Assembly: GCA_019113675.1 (NCBI GenBank)
Contig: DXHA01000077.1
Span: 1-41,056, forward strand
DNA: 41,056 bases
Direction of reading: 5' to 3'
Source: Candidatus Yaniella excrementigallinarum
GTDB lineage: Bacteria > Actinomycetota > Actinomycetes > Actinomycetales > Micrococcaceae
Position numbers and translations under genes: made by a program
Part shown: piece after piece, positions 27,108 to 35,802 of the stretch
How the letters are laid out: each line of letters opens with the position of its first letter
Numbering within the stretch: the first letter of the stretch is position 1
Notes under the pieces: generated by a model
What the model was told of the DNA's origin: nothing
The model's database searches: none
Seen by the model: only the letters and a program-made list of their open reading frames with translations

Positions 27108-27776
27108 TTATGAATCACCTGTCAGCACCACGACAATGCCGTCAACGGATGGATCATGGACAGCCGTGGCGCCCAGCTCTTGAGCCACAGCCTGAGCAGT
27201 TGGTTCGTTATCAGAGAAATATACCGTAGACGTCGACGGGGTTTCGCCTGTCCAATTATCTGCCACCGGCACATTAAACCCAGCATCGCCAAGATCTTGG
27301 GCAATAGAAGCCGCATAGCCCTGAACGCTTGATGCGTTGTATACCGAAATGGGCAGCTCATGGTCTACTGGTTCGTCTGATTCGGACTCTTCAGGTTCTG
27401 GCTGCTCAGAGTCGTCCGTTTCGGGATCTTGGGAGTCATCCAGCTCTATCGTTTCTTGGCCGTCAGTGGGCTCTGGTTCTTCGATAGCCTCGGGCTCATC
27501 GGTTTCTTCCTCGTCCTGTGGTTCGTCTTCGACCACTTCACGAGTGGGTTCCGAGGCCAAGCCAGCCTGATTTAGTGGATCTGATGGTAGCAACCACAAG
27601 AAAGACCCAACACCAATGGCTAAGGCGATGCCGCCAGCCACGATAATCGTATTGAGATGGCCTGCGCCCTTGGGTGCAGTGAATTCTTTGCGATGCGCAC
27701 CTTGTTGTGTCGTGTAAGGTTCGACCTGATCGAAACGGTCACTCGGATACTTCTGATCCGTGGAATTCTGGCTCAC
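27108..27776 (-). CDS. Membrane-anchored LytR C-terminal (LytR_C) domain protein
   Basis: The 222-aa protein has cytoplasmic residues 1-41, a transmembrane helix at about 42-63 ('TIIVAGGIALAIGVGSFLWL'), an acidic Pro/Glu/Asp-rich stalk at about 78-140, and a LytR_C domain at 145-220 ('ISVYNASSVQGYAASIAQDL', then '...VYFSD' and a final 'IVVVLTG'). LytR_C domains usually follow LytR-CpsA-Psr catalytic domains that attach polymers to peptidoglycan; here the domain stands alone, so it may bind a wall component or partner. The GTG start shares one base with the DUF3263 stop (27776), giving tight translational coupling. Confidence 0.87.
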   Translation of the reverse strand: MSQNSTDQKYPSDRFDQVEPYTTQQGAHRKEFTAPKGAGHLNTIIVAGGIALAIGVGSFLWLLPSDPLNQAGLASEPTREVVEDEPQDEEETDEPEAIEEPEPTDGQETIELDDSQDPETDDSEQPEPEESESDEPVDHELPISVYNASSVQGYAASIAQDLGDAGFNVPVADNWTGETPSTSTVYFSDNEPTAQAVAQELGATAVHDPSVDGIVVVLTGDS

Positions 27777-28012
27777 TATGCAACACCTTCTACCCGCTGC
27801 ACCGTGGAACGTGAGGCCAATAGACGGTGTACCAGCATCGGATCATAAGCATAGGCGCGCTCGGTACCAATCAGACGAGCAAGTTTCTGGTAATACCTGG
27901 TTGGCGTCATACCAAAGGTCTCAGAAATATCCCGATCCTTGGCTCCTGCATAATGCCAGGAGCGTTTTTCAAACTCCAGCATCTGCTGTTCGGTCGCACT
28001 CAGCGCTGCCAT
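27776..28012 (-). CDS. DUF3263 family protein
   Basis: This 78-aa member of an actinobacterial family often regarded as DNA-binding carries the conserved series 'LEFEKRSWHYAGAKDRDISE', 'FGMTPTRYYQKLARLI' (helix-turn-helix-like) and 'AYDPMLVHRLLASR'. Start: ATG at 28012, after AAAGGGG; an earlier in-frame start at 28036 adds eight residues without a ribosome site. It overlaps the LytR_C gene by one base, so they form a two-gene unit. It is divergent from ung. The regulated genes, if it is a regulator, are unknown. Confidence 0.85.
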   Translation of the reverse strand: MAALSATEQQMLEFEKRSWHYAGAKDRDISETFGMTPTRYYQKLARLIGTERAYAYDPMLVHRLLASRSTVQRVEGVA

Positions 28013-28075
28013 GCATCCCCTTTCAGATCCAATCATCGACCACCAGTCTAAACTACCTCAACTGTGACAATTCGT

Positions 28076-28081
28076 TAGGCT
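28076..28081 (+). promoter_or_regulatory. -10 box of a probable leaderless promoter (ung)
   Basis: TAGGCT lies exactly 6 nt before the ung ATG at 28088. Confidence 0.6.
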
Positions 28082-28087
28082 AAACCC

Positions 28088-28807
28088 ATGACCTTTTCCG
28101 CCTGGCCCGATATTCATTCCTCCTGGTACCCGGTTCTACAACCGGTGGCAAGTGATATGCAGCAGCTGCTGGACCAGCTACATGCCAGGCGTAGTGCCGG
28201 AGAGCCGATTGAACCTGCACCAGACAGCGTGCTCCGTGTCTTTAGGATGCCGTTAACTGAAGTCAAAGTCTTATTGGTAGGCCAGGATCCTTATCCGACT
28301 CCTGGTCACGCAGTGGGGCTGAGTTTTTCCATGAACCCCACGGTGCACCCAATTGCCAGATCGCTAAGTAATATTTTCGCTGAATTGCACACCGATATAG
28401 GTATCCCGCCGCCACTATCAGGTGATCTTTCTGCTTGGGAGACACAGGGTGTGTTCCTGCTCAACAGAGTCCTGACTGTAACCGCCCATCAGCCCGGATC
28501 CCATCGCAATATGGGATGGGAAAACATTACTGCCGCAGCCGTACAAGCCCTAGCACAACGGGGCACCCCGCTGGTAGTGCTCCTTTGGGGCGCCCAGGCG
28601 AGGGCGCTGGCTCCACAGTTCAATACGGCTAATATTTTAGTCCTGGAATCGGCACATCCTTCGCCGCTATCTGCTCGGCGCGGGTTCTTTGGATCTAAAC
28701 CGTTCTCCCAAACAAATGCCTTTCTCACTGCCCATGGGCTCGCCCCAATCAATTGGTCGCCCCAGGCTCAGCTCACCGATAGTGAACAACCCCGGTTATT
28801 CGACTAA
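28088..28807 (+). CDS. ung: Uracil-DNA glycosylase (family 1)
   Basis: The enzyme removes uracil from DNA at the start of base-excision repair; 239 aa. The water-activating motif is 'GQDPYP' with Asp67, 'GLSFS' follows, 'LLNRVLTV' is the uracil-recognition strand, and 'HPSPLSARRGFFGSKPF' is the DNA-intercalation and minor-groove loop. All family 1 motifs are present. The stop overlaps the end of the convergent ThrE-type gene by 4 nt. Confidence 0.96.
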   Translation: MTFSAWPDIHSSWYPVLQPVASDMQQLLDQLHARRSAGEPIEPAPDSVLRVFRMPLTEVKVLLVGQDPYPTPGHAVGLSFSMNPTVHPIARSLSNIFAELHTDIGIPPPLSGDLSAWETQGVFLLNRVLTVTAHQPGSHRNMGWENITAAAVQALAQRGTPLVVLLWGAQARALAPQFNTANILVLESAHPSPLSARRGFFGSKPFSQTNAFLTAHGLAPINWSPQAQLTDSEQPRLFD

Positions 28808-30636
28808 CGCCGACCAATGCTGCGTCGCTCATTAGCTTTCAATCCTGATGTGAATGGACGCGCCAAAGAATCCCCCAGCACTAGACCGGTGGCCATAGCC
28901 ATGATAATGATCGAACCTTGTATAAGGCCTGCGACACCATCAGACATCATTTCCACATTGGAGCCCATGGTATACATGGCACGGAAAATCATGAGCCCAG
29001 GCAGTAAGAAAATACTGGCTGGCACCGCGATCACGAGTTGCGGTGCCCCTAAACTCAGCCCAACAATGCGGGCAAAAAACCCCAGCACAACGGCTGCAGC
29101 AGCCGGGGCGATGCTAGGCCCAAAACCGATTTCAATGGCGGCAATATAGACCAGGTAGCCAATTACTGAGACCATCCCAGTGGGGATAATGAGTTGCCAG
29201 CGAGTTTGGTCTGCTATGGATGCCCCCATTGCGGCTATCCCGACAAGAATGGCCACGAACCAATAGGGATACTGGTGATCTGGCATCTTAGTAACGTCGA
29301 TGGCTGGTGCGCCCAACTTGGCAAACACCACGATACTTAGCACGATACCCGCTACCACCCCAACATAGATAAGCACCGAAGAAACGATGCGTCCAGCCGA
29401 GGTGATCGGGAAACCGTTGATACCGTCTTGGACGGCAGAGACAATTCGCAAACTCGGCACCAACAGCATTAGCGCCGATGTAATCATCAATGCTGGGTCT
29501 CGAAAAATTTCCGTCCAATACAGGCCATAAGCGATCACAGTGGCCATAATTCCACCTGCCATCGTGGAGAATACTTCCGGTGCCCGCAAACGTCCAATCA
29601 GGTAGACCGTCGCAATGGACAAGGTCGAGGCCCCCAGGCTCAATAGCGCAGAGAACCAAGAGCCACCAATAAACATGACGAAGGCTGAAGCCCACACGCC
29701 ATTGGCAATAAACGCCACGCTCTGGGGAAAGGTCTTGCGTCGGTGCCGAATCGCTGCCAACTGTGCCTGAGCATCGTCGCGCTCAACTTGACCAGCGGCA
29801 ATACCTGAAACCAATTGGTGAAGATCAGCCAGGCCACCATAATCAGAACTCCACGACCGCACTACGCGTTGGTATGTGGCAGGCGGTGCCCCAGCAGGAG
29901 CGAAGTTCAACGAAATGGACTGGTTGGTGATGTCTACTTCCGCGTCAAACACGCCATATGTTTGTGTCACTACGATGATGGAGGTTTCAACTTCCAGCGC
30001 GCCGGCGCCGAATTTGAACATGGTTTCGCCAAGCTTGAGCGCCAGTAGCATGGTGTTATGCGCGTCTTTAGCTTCGGCCGCTGCCTTATATCGTGCACCT
30101 GTCAGCTGGTACGGAGAATCATGTAGTCGATCGGCAAGCCGAATTGCTTGGGTGGGCAGCGGTTCAGTATGCGGGGCATAATCACCGGGGTAACTAGCCC
30201 TGTCGGTGCTTTCATCAATCTCGCTGGGCGCTTGACTATCCGCAGGACGCTGAAACGCTTGTTGCCAGGTCGTTAAGGTCGGAAATTTTCGAGTATCCGG
30301 ATCGACTTTTTCTTGCGCATAGGCAGCTTCTTGTTGCTCATTGGGAAGGTCCCGTAGCGGTGTGACCGTGTCGGTGTCTTCCTCCCCGGTAGATAACACT
30401 GAGGTCGGAACCGGCTCCTGCGGAGCGGTTTCTGGCTCGGGAACTTGCGGAGCAATTTGACGGGCCTGCACGTCCGGGTTCGGCAAGGTAACAGCAGGCC
30501 GGACCACGGGCATAATACCGGCTTCAGGTGATGGCTCAACCGAATCGGGATCTTGTTGTTCTGGTGCCGAGTCAACAGTGGATTCTGCGTCAGCGTCGGT
30601 ATTAGCGTCTTGCCCACTGTATTCGTCGTTGGCCAC
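28804..30636 (-). CDS. Threonine/serine exporter (ThrE) family protein
   Basis: The 610-aa protein has about 180 disordered, acidic, Pro/Glu-rich N-terminal residues. A ThrE/DUF1212 domain follows (about 190-440: 'LALKLGETMFKFGAGALEVE' and then hydrophobic helices), and a second membrane bundle homologous to the small ThrE_2 subunit completes the C-terminus, so both parts are on one chain. About ten transmembrane helices are visible. The C. glutamicum prototype exports Thr and Ser; the exact substrate here is not proven. GTG start at 30636 follows GGGAGGG. It is convergent with ung. tRNA-Val lies upstream, separated by its own terminator. Confidence 0.9.
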   Translation of the reverse strand: MANDEYSGQDANTDADAESTVDSAPEQQDPDSVEPSPEAGIMPVVRPAVTLPNPDVQARQIAPQVPEPETAPQEPVPTSVLSTGEEDTDTVTPLRDLPNEQQEAAYAQEKVDPDTRKFPTLTTWQQAFQRPADSQAPSEIDESTDRASYPGDYAPHTEPLPTQAIRLADRLHDSPYQLTGARYKAAAEAKDAHNTMLLALKLGETMFKFGAGALEVETSIIVVTQTYGVFDAEVDITNQSISLNFAPAGAPPATYQRVVRSWSSDYGGLADLHQLVSGIAAGQVERDDAQAQLAAIRHRRKTFPQSVAFIANGVWASAFVMFIGGSWFSALLSLGASTLSIATVYLIGRLRAPEVFSTMAGGIMATVIAYGLYWTEIFRDPALMITSALMLLVPSLRIVSAVQDGINGFPITSAGRIVSSVLIYVGVVAGIVLSIVVFAKLGAPAIDVTKMPDHQYPYWFVAILVGIAAMGASIADQTRWQLIIPTGMVSVIGYLVYIAAIEIGFGPSIAPAAAAVVLGFFARIVGLSLGAPQLVIAVPASIFLLPGLMIFRAMYTMGSNVEMMSDGVAGLIQGSIIIMAMATGLVLGDSLARPFTSGLKANERRSIGRR

Positions 30637-30655
30637 CTATGCCCTCCCTTCAAGC

Positions 30656-30682
30656 AAAAATCCCGGGCCAAAGCTCCCGGGA
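30656..30682 (-). terminator. Intrinsic terminator of tRNA-Val
   Basis: TCCCGGG pairs with CCCGGGA around eight bases, and five T follow on the minus strand, right after the tRNA 3' end and 20 nt before the ThrE start. Confidence 0.8.
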
Positions 30683-30687
30683 AATTG

Positions 30688-30761
30688 TGGATCCTACTGG
30701 ACTCGAACCAGCGACCTCTCGCGTGTGAAGCGAACGCTCTAACCAGCTGAGCTAAGGATCC
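30688..30761 (-). tRNA. tRNA-Val (anticodon CAC)
   Basis: Acceptor GGATCCT/AGGATCC is perfectly paired. The anticodon stem TTCGC/GCGAG (one T-G) holds TTCACAC with anticodon CAC, the T arm GCTGG/CCAGT surrounds TTCGAGT, and the discriminator is A. No CCA is encoded. It reads GUG. Confidence 0.95.
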
Positions 30762-31073
30762 GTAATGTCAATACTGTATAAGAATTGCACATTTTTTCCG
30801 GTACCACAAACGTCTCAGATATAAGCGAAACCCGGGTGCCGTCACAGGACGCATAGCGTGACATTGACGCTATTTTTGTCACCCGTCAATGCTACCAATT
30901 GCCATCTCAGGCCGGGCTTTTGTAATTCCAGAGGTCGCCAAATAAAACCGAAAAATCCCAGTCCGCCCTGTCAATTCGTTGCAATCCTGCGCTAACGTTG
31001 ATCTTGAAGACATACTGGCCCAAGTAATAACGCTGTTGGAGGGCCAGGGAACTTCACACGATAAGGATCACTT
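30762..31073. other. Intergenic region between tRNA-Val and the AlbA_2 gene
   Basis: No gene is visible in 312 nt. At 30853-30877 the plus strand has ATAGCG-N9-CGCTAT followed by TTTT, a hairpin with a terminator-like tail and no plus-strand gene before it, so it may be an attenuator in a leader. The gene's ribosome site AAGGA ends 6 nt before its ATG. Confidence 0.4.
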
Positions 31074-32684
31074 ATGGCAGTGGTATGGGATGGAAGAACT
31101 GACGAGGAAAAACTTCAAGAACTTCTAAGGCTCGGCGAACAAACCCAGCTGGATTTTAAAGTCGAGCTCGATCTGCGCGACCGTAAACATGAATTAGATT
31201 TCGTCAAAGACGCAGTGGCCATGGCCAATCGTCCACCCGGTGGCTATATCCTGGTCGGCATCACTGATGACGGCAAGCTGCCACAACGACCCTGGCGGAT
31301 TAAAAATCCACAGATGTTTGACGGCGCCACCTTGCGCGACAAGATCGGCAAATATATTGAGGCCGATATCGAAGTGGTGTCTCAACTTCACACAATCAAT
31401 GGTAGCGACGTGGTCGTTATTGCTATCTTCTCCACGCGCACCGGTCTTCCAGTTCCCATGATGACTGTGGGCCAATACAACCAACCCAATGGTCGAGGCC
31501 GGATGAAAACTCGGACGGTGTTTCGTCCAGGTGAGATCTTTATTCGTGATGGCGCCGGTAATGTGCCGGTACGCTACCGCGATTGGCCTGCCATCCTGGC
31601 TAAACACAACCATCAAGTCAAAGAAGCCGCCACCAGTGACGTGAACTCTTTGATGTCCAAACTTGCCGACGCCATGGCCGGCGGTGGTCAAGTGAATGTG
31701 CCTTTGGAACCATTTCTAGCCGATGATGCGCTCTCCAGTGCGATTCGGGCCAATATTCGTCACGGTAATCGTGCAGAGCTCAAGATCTTTTTACAAAATG
31801 CCCGCGAGGAGATCGTCCAGACCACCCACCCCATCAAACCATTGGTACGGCTGGTAGGTGTGGGGTGCGAGGCTATGTTAGCTGACGACCTTGAACTAGC
31901 GGTCAAAACCCTTGAGACCATGTACGATGCATTCACTTCAACAGCACAATCACCAAACACGGTGGCAGCAACAGTCGTCGCTGCTTACTTATTTGGAGCA
32001 GCAGCAGTGCGATGTGGGTGTTGGGAGCTTATCCCCCAGCTGGTGTTGCGTCCATTCCAGCGCACCCCCGCGCACCCGCAATATAGTTCCTGGATTCGCT
32101 ACGGTCAGATTGAAGCGTCGGCACACAACCAATACCCATTTTCCTCTCAATTACCTAACGATGGTGGCAACGACGACGATAATGGCACCATGATTTCTGA
32201 AGGACTCTCGTGGGCCCGCAACTATTCACTGTTACGCCCAGATGTGCTGCATGATTTTCAGTTGCGTCACAACACGAGTCGCACAACCGACACCCTGCTG
32301 AATTCGCTGTGCCAGTTCGATTTCTTATATGCGTGGCTGGTAAACGCTTCAGCGCGGCATCACGCGGGTGGTGGCGCCTACGCTGCGTCGTCGGCGTTCA
32401 AACATTGGCGGACCCTGCCCATTATCGAACGCACCATTACCAACGGTGAGATACGAGCAAAATTGTTTGTTGATGCCACCGAAAGAGAGATCGCCCAGGC
32501 GCTCCGAACCACCTACCATCACGCCGAGCAGGTTTCGAATCGGGAAAAATATTTTACCGGTTGGCAGCCATTACCACCCTGGATCACAGAATTTATTGAG
32601 CGGCTTGTCCAAGGCAATAATGCCACACAACAATTACCAACCAGCCTGGTCCAACTGAGCCAACGGCGCGCCAGCGAATTCTAG
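31074..32684 (+). CDS. AlbA_2 (Schlafen AAA_4-type) domain protein with unknown C-terminal domain
   Basis: In the 536-aa protein residues 14-165 match the AlbA_2/divergent AAA_4 fold: 'EQTQLDFKVELDL' (23-35) corresponds to the E-x-E/DFK motif, 'ANRPPGGYILVGITDDGK' to the 'GG-ILIGVxD-G' strand, and 'FIRDGAGNVPV' to the final 'RxGssn' segment. The family includes Schlafen-like nucleases and defence-associated proteins as well as transcription regulators. Residues 180-536 are mostly helical with no motif I recognise; a helical repeat is possible ('AVKTLETMYDAF...AAAVRCG'). Base use does not stand out. ATG at 31074 has AAGGA 6 nt before it. No partner gene is seen on this strand: neighbours are a tRNA and the convergent demethylase-like gene. 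Defence is a guess. Confidence 0.75.
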   Translation: MAVVWDGRTDEEKLQELLRLGEQTQLDFKVELDLRDRKHELDFVKDAVAMANRPPGGYILVGITDDGKLPQRPWRIKNPQMFDGATLRDKIGKYIEADIEVVSQLHTINGSDVVVIAIFSTRTGLPVPMMTVGQYNQPNGRGRMKTRTVFRPGEIFIRDGAGNVPVRYRDWPAILAKHNHQVKEAATSDVNSLMSKLADAMAGGGQVNVPLEPFLADDALSSAIRANIRHGNRAELKIFLQNAREEIVQTTHPIKPLVRLVGVGCEAMLADDLELAVKTLETMYDAFTSTAQSPNTVAATVVAAYLFGAAAVRCGCWELIPQLVLRPFQRTPAHPQYSSWIRYGQIEASAHNQYPFSSQLPNDGGNDDDNGTMISEGLSWARNYSLLRPDVLHDFQLRHNTSRTTDTLLNSLCQFDFLYAWLVNASARHHAGGGAYAASSAFKHWRTLPIIERTITNGEIRAKLFVDATEREIAQALRTTYHHAEQVSNREKYFTGWQPLPPWITEFIERLVQGNNATQQLPTSLVQLSQRRASEF

Positions 32685-32727
32685 ATGGCCCCCGATATCG
32701 TGCCGAAGGGTACATAACCCAGATAGA

Positions 32728-32766
32728 AAAAATACCCCGTACCTTGGTCTACTCAAGGTACGGGGT
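32728..32766 (-). terminator. Intrinsic terminator of the DmdA-like gene
   Basis: ACCCCGTACCTTG pairs with CAAGGTACGGGGT (13 bp, 7-nt loop), followed on the minus strand by ATTTTTTC. The AlbA_2 gene converges from the other side and could share it. Confidence 0.85.
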
Positions 32767-32806
32767 CTCGCTGTTCAATTTTCATAAGACAATCTTTCCA
32801 AGAAGG

Positions 32807-34111
32807 TTAGACCGCAGCATCCATTCCTTTACCGCGCAGCACTTCGCGTTGGTTGGGATTTACTGATTCCCTAAACGGAACTTCAACGATCTGTGCTGCT
32901 ACTGGGCTGCCAGGGACGTCGGCGTAGCGTTCAGGTAAGTGGACCCACAGTTCAGTGCCAATAAACGAACTGCCAACTGGCACAAACCCCATCGCGATAT
33001 TCTGACCAAGCTCTGGGGAAAACCATGGCGAGGTGACATAACCGGTGGGCTCGGCGTCTATGGCCTCCGAAATCAACCAGAAATCTGGAGCGTATTCTTC
33101 AATTGGAGCACCGCCCATGATCATGCCGACAAGTTGATGTGTATACGGATATACGCCAACTTCAAGGGCATCGCGGGCAGCTTCGAGCGCAGCTTTGCCG
33201 ATGTAACCGGCCTCCTTTTTGCGTGGTACTTGGTAGGCAAGGTTGACTTGGAACGGCAGAACTTCTTGATCCATATCTTGGCCCCACGAAAGAATACCGG
33301 CTGCAATACGTCGGTGGTGGGTCGGTGCGATGACCGCAAGCTGATGCTTCTCGCCGGCCACCAGGACGGCGTTCCACAAGTCTTCAGCATGCTGGGACGC
33401 ATCATAGAGGTAGATTTCGTACCCCTTTTCGCCGGAGAAACCGGTTTGTGAAATGATGACGTCGTGGCCGGATATTTCGCTTGCCATCAAGCCATAAAAT
33501 GGTATGTCTGCAACGGCGTCTCCAAACAGGTCGGTCATAAGATCGACCGATTTCGGCCCTTGGATTTGCACGGGAGCCACATCAATTTCTTGAATCGTGA
33601 CGTCGAACCGTTGCCCGACATTTACCCCTTGCAGCCACAGCTCCAGATCGGAATCTGAGATTGAAAACCAGAATTCATCTTCAGCAATGCGCAATAGCAC
33701 CGGATCATTGAGGATCCCGCCTGCTTCGTTGCAAAGGATGACATACCGTGCACGCATCTTGGGGATTTTTGTAGCATCGCGGGTAATCACAAAGTTGACG
33801 AAAGCTTCGGCATCGGGACCTTTAACCTGGATTTGGCGTTCAACGGCCACATTCCACAGGGTCACGTGATTGACCAGCGCCTCGTATTCGACCATGGCAC
33901 CGCCATCTTCTGGGCGCACATAGCCCCGGGGGTGATACATCCGGTTGTAAATCGAAGCCCGCCAGCAGCCAGCTTCCATAGACAGATGCCAATATGGCGA
34001 TTTCCGCACTCGAGTATCAATCAGCATTTCAACCGAGGTAGGCCCCGACTGCCGCAGATTAATAGGAACGTTGCGACCAGATTGATCAACGGAAGGGACA
34101 TTTGAGTTCAT
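32807..34111 (-). CDS. GcvT/DmdA/LigM-type aminomethyltransferase-fold demethylase
   Basis: The 434-aa tetrahydrofolate-binding enzyme is of the T-protein family. The N-terminal 'TLWNVAVERQIQVKGPDA', the 'GGILNDPVLLRI' strand and 'FWFSISDSD' follow the pattern of dimethylsulfoniopropionate demethylase DmdA and lignin-derived O-demethylases (LigM/DesA), rather than glycine-cleavage GcvT. A mid-protein 'PVQIQGPKS' and a 'SGEKGYEIYL' motif complete the folate-binding core. It probably transfers a methyl group from an unknown donor to THF; its true substrate is not decidable here. Start: ATG at 34111 with GGGAGG 7 nt upstream; an ATG five codons earlier lacks spacing. No gcvP/gcvH lies nearby; the IclR regulator is on the same strand upstream. 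Confidence 0.87.
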   Translation of the reverse strand: MNSNVPSVDQSGRNVPINLRQSGPTSVEMLIDTRVRKSPYWHLSMEAGCWRASIYNRMYHPRGYVRPEDGGAMVEYEALVNHVTLWNVAVERQIQVKGPDAEAFVNFVITRDATKIPKMRARYVILCNEAGGILNDPVLLRIAEDEFWFSISDSDLELWLQGVNVGQRFDVTIQEIDVAPVQIQGPKSVDLMTDLFGDAVADIPFYGLMASEISGHDVIISQTGFSGEKGYEIYLYDASQHAEDLWNAVLVAGEKHQLAVIAPTHHRRIAAGILSWGQDMDQEVLPFQVNLAYQVPRKKEAGYIGKAALEAARDALEVGVYPYTHQLVGMIMGGAPIEEYAPDFWLISEAIDAEPTGYVTSPWFSPELGQNIAMGFVPVGSSFIGTELWVHLPERYADVPGSPVAAQIVEVPFRESVNPNQREVLRGKGMDAAV

Positions 34112-34291
34112 TGGTAAGCCTCCCATTTAGGTAGGAGAGCGAGCCGCAGCGATGTGCAAGAACCCACTCTCACTGTTGCATAATGTGCTGCATGTTTCGT
34201 ATTAAGCATCACATACTCACATTCTACCTGTGCCGCTCGTCACATGTAAAGAGAATTCCAGGTGGCTTAATGCCGCCATTTCAGACAAAGC

Positions 34292-35092
34292 TTAGGGCGC
34301 CGTCGGATCAATCGGAGAAAACCCCAGCCGGGCTTGAAAATCACGCGCCGCTACCCTCAGATGACCTAAAAATTCGTCAAAACCAGCTTCCGGCATCCGA
34401 AAATCTGGGGCAGTAACTGAGACAACAGCAACCAAAACACCAGTGGCATCATATACCGGTGCTGCCAGCGCATTAATGCCATCCTCCCACTCTCCGACTG
34501 CAGACGACCAACCACGGTGACGGATTAGGGCCAATTCCTCGGCTAATTGAGCAATATCAGTACATGTGGCATCAGTAAATCTCGTTAGCGGCTCACTGGC
34601 CACCTGCTCCCATGTTTGATCTGAAGCATGAGCTAGTAGCAACTTTCCGGTCGAGGTTGCATGAAGTGGCGCACGTTGACCAACATACTGGCCAGCTACC
34701 CCCACCATTTGGCGTCCGGCACTCTGAGTGATGGTGACCGCATACCCTTCATCGAGTATGGCTGCATTGGATGTCTCATGTGTAGCATCAGCTAGTCCAT
34801 CACAAACTGCTTGCCCGTCACGGGCCAAATCAAAACGGGTGGATACCGGATACGCCATCCGAAGCAACCCCAGACCTAAGCGGTACGCTCCCCGATCAGT
34901 GACCTGCTCAACAACATCCCGAGCCTCTAAAGTGGCCAATAGCCGAGAAACTGTGGAACGATGCACACCAAGTTTTCGGGCTATATCAGAAGTTCCAAGC
35001 TCAGGAACTTCAGACAAATACTCCAATATCTGCAAAGCTCGATCTACTGATTGAATCGGAGCAACCGACCCGGCCCCTCGTTTATCGGCCAT
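34292..35092 (-). CDS. IclR-family transcriptional regulator
   Basis: The 266-aa protein has an N-terminal winged HTH at about 15-70 ('VDRALQILEYLSE', 'GTSDIARKLGVHRSTVSRLLATL') followed by the IclR effector-binding domain at 80-255 ('APLHATSTGKLLLAH', 'GWSSAVGEWEDGINALAAPVYD', 'VVSVTAPDFRM'). The start taken is the ATG at 35092, with AGGTGG just upstream; ATGs at 35110 and 35125 are alternatives. It lies 180 nt upstream of the DmdA-like gene in the same direction, making that gene its probable target. Effector unknown, perhaps the demethylase substrate. Confidence 0.92.
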   Translation of the reverse strand: MADKRGAGSVAPIQSVDRALQILEYLSEVPELGTSDIARKLGVHRSTVSRLLATLEARDVVEQVTDRGAYRLGLGLLRMAYPVSTRFDLARDGQAVCDGLADATHETSNAAILDEGYAVTITQSAGRQMVGVAGQYVGQRAPLHATSTGKLLLAHASDQTWEQVASEPLTRFTDATCTDIAQLAEELALIRHRGWSSAVGEWEDGINALAAPVYDATGVLVAVVSVTAPDFRMPEAGFDEFLGHLRVAARDFQARLGFSPIDPTAP

Positions 35093-35408
35093 TGCACCAC
35101 CTACGTTCATGCCCTGCAGTTCCATACGAAACTAAAATCAACGACGGACCTCCACCTTACACATCGGGCTGCCGATACGACCCAGACGCAGCCACACTGG
35201 TAATTATTAAATACAGAGTACTCAATAAGTTCACCGCAGCCGATCGTTACGGTATTGCAAACGATCAATATAACAGGCAGAATAACCAGTGTGGTAACGG
35301 TCACCTTGCACGACGATGCACCGGCTGACCCATAAGCCACATGGCAAAGTCGAATTATCAAAAAGCTGGGCCCCCAGCAGCCTGAAAATCGCTGGATCGT
35401 GAGTGCGC

Positions 35409-35453
35409 AAAACCCTCACTGCCCGCCTCAAGTCCTCGGGTAGTGAGGGTTTT
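35409..35453. terminator. Strong bidirectional hairpin terminator in the decayed segment
   Basis: AAAACCCTCACT pairs exactly with AGTGAGGGTTTT (12 bp), with an inner GCCCG/CGGGT. Terminal A/T runs on both sides allow function in either direction, although no intact gene now reads into it. Confidence 0.75.
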
Positions 35454-35616
35454 GTATGAATGAGCGTTGAATCGACACTTTGGGGTTATAGGCAGAAAAG
35501 TGTGTCCGAGATGTGTTGCTAACCCCCTCTCCTCTTTTTCCTTACTTAATACCTTTGCCGTTACCTCATTAACTACGTTCTAGAATATTGCTCCGGACTC
35601 TGCTAAGACATATTGA

Positions 35617-35802
35617 ACTGAGGACTCAGCATGCTCCATACCGTTTCTCGTCGGGCAACCCAGCTACACCGCACCCAAAGGCTACTACCGGGCAATCACC
35701 GTACACCACGACGACACACTGGTGATCTGCGTAGTCAAAGTCATGCCCCGCTCAAAAATATACGGTGACCCTAAAACCCTGAACTCAGATGAAACTATCT
35801 AA
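35617..35802 (+). pseudogene. Unrecognised coding remnant
   Basis: The plus-strand frame is open from a TGA at about 35617-35619 to TAA at 35800-35802. Its translation ends 'DDTLVICVVKVMPRSK...NSDETI' and includes 'VGQPSYTAPKGYYRAITV'. Composition is protein-like, but no start codon with a ribosome site is present and I do not recognise the family. Taken as the C-terminal end of a lost gene; chance is possible. Confidence 0.3.
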
